NCBI GenBank assembly: GCA_045113775.1
Contig: JBGUJH010000018.1
Coordinates: 1 to 64,000 of the forward strand
Origin: CAG-791 sp045113775
GTDB taxonomy: Bacteria; Bacillota; Clostridia; Lachnospirales; Lachnospiraceae
Direction: 5' to 3'
DNA: 64,000 bases
The position numbers were made by a program, and so were the translations under genes. The notes below the pieces were generated by a model that was not told the origin of the DNA, searched no databases, and saw only the letters and a program-made list of their open reading frames with translations. Of the stretch, positions 19,505 to 26,554 are shown piece after piece (the first letter of the stretch is position 1; every line of letters starts with the position of its first letter).

Positions 19505-20377
19505 ATGTATAAGTATGACAGAAAAGGACCGAAGCGTGGAATTGCACTCTATAGTTATTCCGCGGAGTATGGTATGACAAAGGATTTGAAAGATTGCTTT
19601 GAAGACATGTACGATATGGGCGCACATGGCCTGGAAATACTTGCGAATACACATATTGAAAACTATCCCAATCCGACAGATGAGTGGGTCGAAGAATGGT
19701 TCAGATTGCTGGACAAGTACGAAATCGTACCGGTCGAATACGGAAACTGGATTGATTCTCACATGCTGGGATATCGTGATCTGACAACGGAAGAGTCCTA
19801 TGAGCTTCTCGCAAGAGATATGCGCCTTGCGCACAGATTGGGATTCACGGTCATGAGAACTAAGATGCCGGTAATCTCAAGCAAGCTGGATCCGGTAGAA
19901 AACTGGAGAGAGATCATCAAGATGGCACTGCCGCTGGCAGAAGAGCTGAATATCAAGATGTGTCCGGAGATCCACGCACCGACAAATCTTGACAGTGAGA
20001 TGGTTCGGAATTTTGTCGAATTTATTGAAGAAACCGGAACAAAGAATTTTGGCCTGAATATCGACTTCGGCGTATTCCAGAACAACTTTGATAAAGAACC
20101 GCCTGAACGCAGACACTTTATGGGAAGCAAACCTGAAGAGATCATCCCGCTGCTTCCGTATGTTTACTGCTGCCACGCAAAATTCAATGATATGAGCGAT
20201 GACTTTGAGGAAACCACCATTCCCTACAAGGAAGTGGTAGACATCATGAAAGAACATGGCTGGGACGGATATCTGCTGAGTGAGTATGAAGGCCGTGATA
20301 AATATGACCTGGGATATGAAGTAGGCCAGACACTTAGAAAACATCATATCATGTTGAAACGCTACCTGGGAGATTAG
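19505..20377 (+). CDS. Sugar isomerase-like TIM barrel, putative C-glycoside deglycosidase alpha subunit 2
   Basis: 290 residues. Metal ligands predicted from motif positions are Glu155 (CPEIHAP), Asp187 (LNIDFG), His224 (CCHAKF) and Glu260 (LSEYEG). The His two residues after the first Glu is also kept and is a candidate general base. It is the partner of the DUF6379 gene that starts 10 bp downstream. By eye it is closely similar along its whole length to the protein at 38.1 kb (both begin MYKYDRKGPKRG and both have 290 residues), so these two are recent paralogues, while the one at 11.4 kb is distant. AAGGAG lies before the ATG. Confidence 0.8.
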   Translation: MYKYDRKGPKRGIALYSYSAEYGMTKDLKDCFEDMYDMGAHGLEILANTHIENYPNPTDEWVEEWFRLLDKYEIVPVEYGNWIDSHMLGYRDLTTEESYELLARDMRLAHRLGFTVMRTKMPVISSKLDPVENWREIIKMALPLAEELNIKMCPEIHAPTNLDSEMVRNFVEFIEETGTKNFGLNIDFGVFQNNFDKEPPERRHFMGSKPEEIIPLLPYVYCCHAKFNDMSDDFEETTIPYKEVVDIMKEHGWDGYLLSEYEGRDKYDLGYEVGQTLRKHHIMLKRYLGD

Positions 20378-20387
20378 GAGGAACATA

Positions 20388-20831
20388 ATGATAGAACGTG
20401 AAGTTATTCAGTCGGTCGGATTCAGAAATATCAAGGAAGACGGAAAAATAACCGGATTCCAGTTCAGGGTGAGAATCCCGTACTACCGTGGAATCTATCT
20501 CTGCCAGTTAAGACCGGGAAGTCTCTACGTGGATGGCAGAAAATTTGAAAAAGAAGAAATCATATGGAATGTGGGCGGAAAGGATTTTACCGCAGAAGAG
20601 ATGGTAAGTGACAGAGAAGATCACTGGGCTGTTACAGAACCGGCAACCATTAAAGTAAAACTGGATGGCGGACTGGAGCAGGGATTTCATGATCTGGTTT
20701 TCGGATTCTGCTTCACTTCTTCCTACATGCCGCCGATCATGCAGGAGATGATGAACCCGGATGAGGAGCCTCCGTTCATCATGCCGGAATTCGGACATCA
20801 TGTTCATACCAGAAGACTGCTGATCGTATAA
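20388..20831 (+). CDS. DUF6379 protein, putative C-glycoside deglycosidase beta subunit 2
   Basis: 147 residues, beta-rich, with YYRGIYLCQLRPGSLYVDG near residue 32 and a conserved SSYMPPIMQ loop near residue 111. It is paired with the alpha-like gene at 10-bp spacing, as expected for stoichiometric subunits. It closely resembles the 39.0-kb copy, including the shared ending FGHHV...RRLLIV. AGGAGG is the ribosome site. Operon ends at a terminator just after the stop. Confidence 0.8.
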   Translation: MIEREVIQSVGFRNIKEDGKITGFQFRVRIPYYRGIYLCQLRPGSLYVDGRKFEKEEIIWNVGGKDFTAEEMVSDREDHWAVTEPATIKVKLDGGLEQGFHDLVFGFCFTSSYMPPIMQEMMNPDEEPPFIMPEFGHHVHTRRLLIV

Positions 20832-20843
20832 CAGTTGTTACAA

Positions 20844-20889
20844 AGAGCAGTCATGCCGGAAATTGTTCTCTGGCATGACTGCTCTTTTA
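20844..20889 (+). terminator. Rho-independent terminator of CGD operon 2
   Basis: Perfect 14-bp stem AGAGCAGTCATGCC / GGCATGACTGCTCT, then TTTT. Confidence 0.92.
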
Positions 20890-20914
20890 CACGCCGTGCT
20901 TTTTCACTGCTGCG

Positions 20915-21805
20915 TTATTCTTTCCTTGCGGACCGGACTTTCTTGAGCGCCCGGTTGACCCTGGAAAAATCAATGGAACACTGTCCGTTCGATATATGGA
21001 CCGGAATTACAGAGTCAAAATCATATTTCTCGGGATAGAAATTGTCATCGCGAAAATCATAAACCATGACCGTTTCGCGTTCCGGGTCCACAATCCAGTA
21101 TTCCTTAACACCGGCATTCTGGTATTTGTATAGCTTGAGGAGCATATCCTTGGAGCGGGTGGAAGGTGAAAGGATCTCCAATACAAGATCCGGTGCGCCT
21201 TCAAAGCGTTTCGCACCCAGATCATAAGGACCGCAGATCACGAGGAGATCCGGCTGCACCATAGTTTTGTTGTCCATATCCAGCCTTACATCACAAGGCG
21301 ACAGATAAACCTCGCATTCGCCTTCGTGGGCATCTGTACACTCCCGGAAAAGCATGAACAGCTCTCCCAGAATCTTCTGATGAATGACAGCCGGCGCAGA
21401 CATATCGTAGAACACGCCGTCGATTAGCTCGACACGGCGCTCGTCCGGAAGCGCATAGTAGTCGTCTAAGGTGTATTCTCCGTCTTTTTTCTTCTTTTCC
21501 GGTGTCTTTTTCGGTGCAAGATTGTAACCGGCAGCGGGTTCCTTTACTGTGCCGCACGTTTCGGGCAGATCCTCATAGGTATAGCTCCGGCTTCTGTCAG
21601 GGTTCATTCCTGCCATATTGCTTCTGCGGCGCTCTTCGGCGGACAGAACAGTTTCAATCGCCACCAAAGTGGACTTTCTCGGTGCTTTGGTAGCGCCGCT
21701 CATGATCTTCTGGACTGTACTTAACGGAATGCCGGCTGAGGCTGCGATCATCTCATTTGTGAGGCCGAGAGTTGTCTTCTTGTTCTTTAATTCTTCAATT
21801 GTCAT
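20915..21805 (-). CDS. Uma2-family PD-(D/E)XK protein with N-terminal HTH
   Basis: 296 residues. Residues about 1-60 look like a Cro/XRE-type helix-turn-helix (LTNEMIAASAGIPLSTVQKIM). After a charged linker, residues about 110-285 match the Uma2 family, with the nuclease-fold residues Asp in VQPDLLVI, Glu in LVLEILSP and a following Lys-rich KLYKYQNAGVKEYW. Uma2 proteins are an expanded, poorly characterised family of predicted nucleases. The fused HTH suggests a DNA-targeting or self-regulating form. It is a lone gene convergent with CGD operon 2 and may be an independent insertion. Confidence 0.8.
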   Translation of the reverse strand: MTIEELKNKKTTLGLTNEMIAASAGIPLSTVQKIMSGATKAPRKSTLVAIETVLSAEERRRSNMAGMNPDRSRSYTYEDLPETCGTVKEPAAGYNLAPKKTPEKKKKDGEYTLDDYYALPDERRVELIDGVFYDMSAPAVIHQKILGELFMLFRECTDAHEGECEVYLSPCDVRLDMDNKTMVQPDLLVICGPYDLGAKRFEGAPDLVLEILSPSTRSKDMLLKLYKYQNAGVKEYWIVDPERETVMVYDFRDDNFYPEKYDFDSVIPVHISNGQCSIDFSRVNRALKKVRSARKE

Positions 21806-21917
21806 TGCCGACGCCTCCTGTTCTGTGGTTGTTATGGTAAAATTATAACCTTAAAATAGCAATAAATAAATATAAATATAGCCAAATGCGCAATTTCAGA
21901 GCAATAAAAAAGCAATA

Positions 21918-21946
21918 AAAAATCCGGCTGTAACGGCCGGATTTTT
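21918..21946 (-). terminator. Terminator of the EamA transporter gene
   Basis: AAAAATCCGGC / GCCGGATTTTT stem, symmetrical, with the T-run on the minus strand. Confidence 0.8.
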
Positions 21947-21955
21947 ATGTTGCTT

Positions 21956-22876
21956 TTACCCCTTCCGCGTCAGCAGATACCACTTCGCGAACGCTGTCCC
22001 GATAATGATGAAATAACCGACAAAGCTCCACACATCCGGCACCTCGCCGAACAAAATTGATCCGAAGATCGCTGCGTAGACAACCTGAGAATAATCAAAC
22101 ACAGAAATGTCCCGCGCGGGCGCGTTCTGGTAAGCGGCCGTGACTGCCAACTGTGCGCAGGCGGCGGAAGAGCCTGCCAGCACCAGGAAGAGCAGCTGCT
22201 GCAAAGTCATCGGACGATAGTTAAGCAGCAGGTTGGGCAGGAGAATGATGGTCGAAAACGCGGAGAAGAACATAACGATCACAGGTCCGCGCTCACCTGC
22301 CAGTCCCAGTTTGCGCACGTAAGTGTATGCTGTGCCCGCTGTGAAACCTCCCAGGATTGCGATCAATGCCGGGAAGGAGGCAATTCCTGCACCGGGTTTG
22401 GCAACAAAGGCCGCTCCGATGAAAGCCAGAAGAACACTGAGCCACTCAACCCGGTTCGGTTTTTCTTTCAGAATGAATATGGACATCAAAATGGCAAAAA
22501 ACGGAGAGAGTTTATTAAGTATATTGGCATCCGCGATGTTCATGTGGTCCACAGCCCAGAAATTGCAGAGGATACCTGCAGTTCCGATGCTGCTGCGCAG
22601 TAAGAGATCCGGCAGATTTTTCTTTTGGAAAGTAACCCCTCCCTTTGAACGGGCCAGCAGGACTGCGGCAAGAATGGCAGCGACAATATTTCTGAAAAAT
22701 GCTTTCTGCATGGTAGGCACATCCCCTGAGAGACGCACGAAGACGGTCATCAGGGAGAAGAAAAAGGCAGAAGTCAGGATGAACATGATCCCTTTGCGGC
22801 GATTGCCGGTCTGTGATGCTGTACTTGCTTTTGAATTTGCGGTGGCTGCGGGTTCGGATGAATTCTTTGCGGACAT
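21956..22876 (-). CDS. EamA/DMT family transporter
   Basis: About 306 residues with ten hydrophobic segments in two EamA repeats (first repeat from GIMFILTSAFFFSLM, second from FPALIAILGGFTAGTAYTYVRK). Drug/metabolite transporters of this type export small molecules; the substrate is not predictable. An in-frame ATG 42 bases upstream exists, but MSAKN is preferred because AGAGG sits five bases before it. No operon partner. Confidence 0.85.
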   Translation of the reverse strand: MSAKNSSEPAATANSKASTASQTGNRRKGIMFILTSAFFFSLMTVFVRLSGDVPTMQKAFFRNIVAAILAAVLLARSKGGVTFQKKNLPDLLLRSSIGTAGILCNFWAVDHMNIADANILNKLSPFFAILMSIFILKEKPNRVEWLSVLLAFIGAAFVAKPGAGIASFPALIAILGGFTAGTAYTYVRKLGLAGERGPVIVMFFSAFSTIILLPNLLLNYRPMTLQQLLFLVLAGSSAACAQLAVTAAYQNAPARDISVFDYSQVVYAAIFGSILFGEVPDVWSFVGYFIIIGTAFAKWYLLTRKG

Positions 22877-23004
22877 ATAAACCTCTTTTGTGACTATACT
22901 GATTATATTGTGCATCAACTATTATAGCGCGATCAGTCGGGGTGACAAGGAGGGCGTCGCATCTTGTTGATTATAAGCAGGAGATATGCTGATTAACCAG
23001 ACAG

Positions 23005-23430
23005 GCCCCCGAGATGGAAGAACTTTCATTTTTGGGGGGCTGTTTCAGGCTAGTGATAGTTGAAGCTACCCCCCGAGATGGAAGATTTTTCGTTTTAGAG
23101 GGGCTGTTTCAGGCTTGTGATAGTCAGACAGCCCCCCGAGACGGAAGAATTTTCAATTTCGGGGGCCTTGCGGAGCTTGCCCGAGTTGAAGCTACCCCCC
23201 GAGATGGAAGGATTCTTGTTTTCGAGGGGCCGTGCAGAGTTTGTTCGAGTCGAAGCTACCCCACGAGGCGGAAGAATTTTCGTTTTAGTGGGGTTATTTC
23301 AGGCTTGTGATAGCCAGACAGCCCCCCGAGACGGAAGAATTTTCAATTTCGGGGGGCTGGCCGGAGCTTGTGCCAGTTGAAGCTACCCCACCAGATGGAA
23401 GATTTTTCGTTTTCGGGGGACTGAGTACAG
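23005..23430. repeat. Tandem 63/64-bp repeat, seven units
   Basis: GAGATGG or GAGACGG, preceded by a C-run, recurs at 23011, 23075, 23138, 23201, 23265, 23328 and (CAGATGG) 23392. Each unit begins CCCCCCGAGA(T/C)GGAAG and about 30 bp later has TTTCGGGGGG, forming a GC-rich hairpin; linkers alternate between two forms (TTGAAGCTA and AGTCAGACAG). The array keeps several overlapping reading frames open because 63 is a multiple of three, but no start signal or protein family is visible. Confidence 0.85.
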
Positions 23431-23479
23431 TGAAGATATCAGATAAAGGTGGTGCCGCATTGTATCATGGCAGAAATTA

Positions 23480-23745
23480 TTGTTTTTTATCTCAGGGGAA
23501 GACCCCCACATCTAAAGTGGGGGATCAAAGTAACAATTTTTTCTCAGTGGGGTCCAATCCCCTTCTGAGATAAATGATGCACACGCGTGCGGAAAGGAAG
23601 ATGTTGCCTTTCAGGCAACCCGCACGCGGCGCAGCGGCTCGCTCTGCGAGCCTTGAATGCCTGCTTGACGGGGAGCAGACCAAAAATCAACCATTGCGCT
23701 TATGCGGCCCCTTTGATACATGACACAACGTCGGCACTGCAAGTA
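23480..23745. other. Intergenic stretch with two hairpins
   Basis: It holds CCCCCAC/GTGGGGG (23503-23523) and TCTCAG-TGGGG/CCCC-CTGAGA (23542-23570), and then a segment GCAGCGGCTCGCTCTGCGAGCC that recurs in similar form at 59003. No T-run follows the hairpins and no gene is evident. It could be an untranslated RNA or the remnant of an element; I cannot tell. Confidence 0.4.
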
Positions 23746-24579
23746 TCACACCTGTGACGAATCCTTAACTCCCAGCCTGTATCCCTGCGGAGTATACCCC
23801 GTAGTTTCTCTGAACACGCGGCCGAAATAGCTTACACTGCTAAAGCCGCAGCTGCGGGAGATGTCTTTAATACCGGCATCCGGCGTTTCCATCAGAAGTA
23901 CTTTGGCGTGGTGAATACGGATGCGGCGCAGGTAGTGCATGATGGTCTCGCCGGTGACACTCTTGAACGCGGAGCATAGATATTCCGGTGTCTTATGAAA
24001 GTGCGCAGACAGATCGTCCAGTGACAGGTCCTGTGCGAAGTTGTCTTCCAAGTAGAGGATGATCTCCTTGACGAGACCGGATCCTTCCGCGGCCTGGCTC
24101 ATCGGGAGGCGGCGTACGCCGCCGGAAAGATCCAGGAGCAGGCTGTAAAGTTCTTTGGAGCACAGGATGGGCTGCGGTTTGGAGACAGATGCCAATTGCT
24201 CCAACGTGCTAAGTCGGGACAGGAAAAGACCGGGATCGGCGAGCGAGTAAATTCCCTGTCTGCTAAGCCTGAGGCAGTTCAGGATCCTGATGCAGGCGTC
24301 ACCCTCAAATCCGACATAATGGACGGTCCAGTCGCCGCCAAGGCTCCGGTATCCGTGCCGCGTATGAGGCTCCAGGACGGCGATCTGTCCCGGGTGTAAA
24401 ACGGCCCGCTCGCCGTCGAGAAAGAATTCACCGCTGCCTGATAAGCCGTAAAAGATCTGCCACAGAGGGAAGCCGTTCGGGCGCCGGATCGGCTCCTGCA
24501 GGTGGCTGATTCCGACGCTGCGCAGCAGTAGAGGGATCCGCTCCCGCTGGCGTTTTGTCACACTTATCGAATAGCGCAT
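23746..24579 (-). CDS. AraC family transcriptional regulator
   Basis: 277 residues: cupin-type ligand domain (about 30-120, with PGQIAVLEPHTRHGY) and a C-terminal AraC double HTH (about 180-270, DLSLDDLSAHFHKTPEYLCSAF and FSSVSYFGRVFRETTGYTP). It is divergent from the GH35-like gene with 152 bp between starts, so it probably regulates that gene (inference). Standard length, without the GH39 barrel of the three large regulators. Confidence 0.9.
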   Translation of the reverse strand: MRYSISVTKRQRERIPLLLRSVGISHLQEPIRRPNGFPLWQIFYGLSGSGEFFLDGERAVLHPGQIAVLEPHTRHGYRSLGGDWTVHYVGFEGDACIRILNCLRLSRQGIYSLADPGLFLSRLSTLEQLASVSKPQPILCSKELYSLLLDLSGGVRRLPMSQAAEGSGLVKEIILYLEDNFAQDLSLDDLSAHFHKTPEYLCSAFKSVTGETIMHYLRRIRIHHAKVLLMETPDAGIKDISRSCGFSSVSYFGRVFRETTGYTPQGYRLGVKDSSQV

Positions 24580-24731
24580 ATCTGTTATCCTATACGTTAA
24601 GAATTTAATATGATTATTAATATACTAAGATTGTTCCGGGGATGCCGTCAAGCTACAATTATTATAGAAAACAGGTCAATAAGACAAAATATTTACTAAA
24701 CAGATTCATTTTATGAGAAAGGAGCAGCCTT

Positions 24732-26273
24732 ATGAGTCTTCCTGTAGTTAAGCGCGATGAGAGAGGTATTGCCACACTGTATGTACACGATAAGCCCTTC
24801 TTCATGAGAAGCGGAGAGATCCACAATTCCAGCGCATCCGATGCGGCTTTTCTTGAGGAGAGCCTCTGGCCTGCTCTGCGCGGCCTGAACATGAATTCCG
24901 TGATCGCGCCCCTCTATTGGGAACTGATTGAGCCGGAAGAAGGAACCTATGATTTCACCCTGCTCGAGAAAATGATAGAATCCGCGAGACGCGAAGGGTT
25001 GAAGCTCTGCTTCCTCTGGTTCGGCCTCTGGAAAAACGCGGAATCCTTCTACGTTCCTTTCTGGATGAAGAAAGATACCGAGACCTACTTCCGCACCGAG
25101 AAGGTCACGGGAGAGAAGATGAATACCATTTCTCCTCTGTGCGCTGCAGCTGTGGAAAAAGACAGAAAGGCCTTTTCTGCCATAATGCGCCGCATCCGTG
25201 AGATTGATGCAGAAGAGAACACTGTGATCGTCATGCAGGTGGAGAATGAGATCGGTCTCCTCGGATCAGACAGAGATTACAGCGAGACAGCTAACACCGC
25301 ATTTGCAGCTCCTATACCTGAAGCTCTGGCGAAAGCTGTTCAGAAGAGCGGCACATGGGAAGAGGTATACGGAGAGGACGCGGGTGAAGCGTTCATGGCT
25401 TGGTATTTTGCCTCCGCAGTGGAGACGATCGCTTCTTCCGGCAAGGCAGAGTACGATCTTCCCTGCTACGCCAATGCATGGCTGAGACAGAGCCCCTGGT
25501 TCCCCGGCTCCTATCCGTCCGGCGGACCTGTGGAGAGAGTGCAGCACATCTGGCGCGCGGCGGCTCCTTCTCTGTTCGCATTCGGCCCTGACATTTATGT
25601 CCCTTACTGCGCGGATGTAATGGATTCCTATGCAACTGACGAGAATCCGCTTTTCATCCCTGAGATCAGGAAGGACGCGGTCGCATCCTCCTATGCCCTG
25701 TACGCATTCGGACAGAAGAACGCGATCTGCTTCTCTCCTTTCGGAATCGAAGATCTCGCGCTCAGCCCGGAGCAGCTGGACAAGCCTCCGATGGAGCTCA
25801 TGATCGCTCTGAACATTGATCCTTCCGCATTCGATATCACAGGAAGCAAGGACTGCCTGTCGGCAACTTATGATCTGCTTAAACAGTTAGAGCCGCTGAT
25901 GCTGAAGTATCGCGGGACGAAGAACCAGCAGGCCTGCGTCCGTCACGGCGAGACCGACTACAGTGCATTTATGCGTTTCTCCAAGTGCGATCTGGCTGTT
26001 TCCTATGGCCCTCGCATGAGCGCAAAGCCTCTGGGCGCCTGCCTTGCATTCGAGCTGACACCTGAGAAATTCCTTCTGGTCGGCCTCAACTGCACGCCGG
26101 CTTTCCACAATAAGCCCGGCGTAAATAAGAAACTCGACATGCTGCGCCTGGAAGAAGGCCGCGTAGTAAACGGCGAGTGGGTAAGCGGCCGCGTGCTCAA
26201 CGGCGATGAGAAGATGAATCTTCGTTTCGGTGATATGCCGAGCGCGATGATGGTGGAGCTGTATCAATATTGA
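24732..26273 (+). CDS. GH35-like beta-galactosidase family protein (DUF5597 type)
   Basis: 513 residues, no signal peptide. The TIM-barrel start (FFMRSGEIHNSSA; APLYWELIEPEEGTYDF) and the catalytic pair, Glu in QVENEIG (about residue 168) and Glu in FIPEIRKD (about residue 312), fit clan GH-A family 35 relatives that carry a DUF5597 tail. The family removes beta-galactosyl or related residues from oligosaccharides. It is a single gene opposite an AraC regulator. GAAAGGAGC is the ribosome site. The exact sugar specificity cannot be assigned. Confidence 0.8.
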   Translation: MSLPVVKRDERGIATLYVHDKPFFMRSGEIHNSSASDAAFLEESLWPALRGLNMNSVIAPLYWELIEPEEGTYDFTLLEKMIESARREGLKLCFLWFGLWKNAESFYVPFWMKKDTETYFRTEKVTGEKMNTISPLCAAAVEKDRKAFSAIMRRIREIDAEENTVIVMQVENEIGLLGSDRDYSETANTAFAAPIPEALAKAVQKSGTWEEVYGEDAGEAFMAWYFASAVETIASSGKAEYDLPCYANAWLRQSPWFPGSYPSGGPVERVQHIWRAAAPSLFAFGPDIYVPYCADVMDSYATDENPLFIPEIRKDAVASSYALYAFGQKNAICFSPFGIEDLALSPEQLDKPPMELMIALNIDPSAFDITGSKDCLSATYDLLKQLEPLMLKYRGTKNQQACVRHGETDYSAFMRFSKCDLAVSYGPRMSAKPLGACLAFELTPEKFLLVGLNCTPAFHNKPGVNKKLDMLRLEEGRVVNGEWVSGRVLNGDEKMNLRFGDMPSAMMVELYQY

Positions 26274-26314
26274 TTGTCTCGCATGAGGCGTAACAGATAG
26301 CGAAGCGAATCAAA

Positions 26315-26368
26315 AGAGAACCGAAGGATGTGTTCGATCATTACACAATCGGCGGTTCTCTTTCTTAT
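26315..26368 (+). terminator. Terminator of the GH35-like gene
   Basis: AGAGAACCG / CGGTTCTCT stem with a long loop, then TTCTTATT. Confidence 0.75.
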
Positions 26369-26389
26369 TCGTTTCATTCTGATCAAAGA

Positions 26390-26505
26390 TGCAACAGATG
26401 AAAGGTGTCCGTTGCGCACACTCACACAAATGTTTACCAATTTGCACAGAATGTAAGTAATAGGGGAACAACGGAAAAGTAATCGGAATGGGGTGAGAAT
26501 AGAAT
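26390..26505 (+). promoter_or_regulatory. Regulon promoter G, upstream of AraC-GH39 gene 3
   Basis: TGCAACAGA-N9-TCCGTTGCG; TTGCAC 30 bp downstream of the repeat's TTGCG; 24 bp; GGAAAA (26473); 21 bp; TAGAAT (26500). All spacings are those of the other regulon promoters. The target is a regulator, so this implies feedback control. The start codon is 49 bp past the -10. Confidence 0.8.
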
Positions 26506-26554
26506 ATAGAAGTGGGATGCTGCATATTTGGGACATAGTCTAGTGAGGGTTACA

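Noticed and set aside
23014..23573. Overlapping open frames through the seven-unit repeat with a repeating ATPRDGR pattern
   Set aside because: They stay open because the repeat period (63/64 bp) is near a multiple of three. There is no ribosome site, no family resemblance, and the frame breaks at each 64-bp step.
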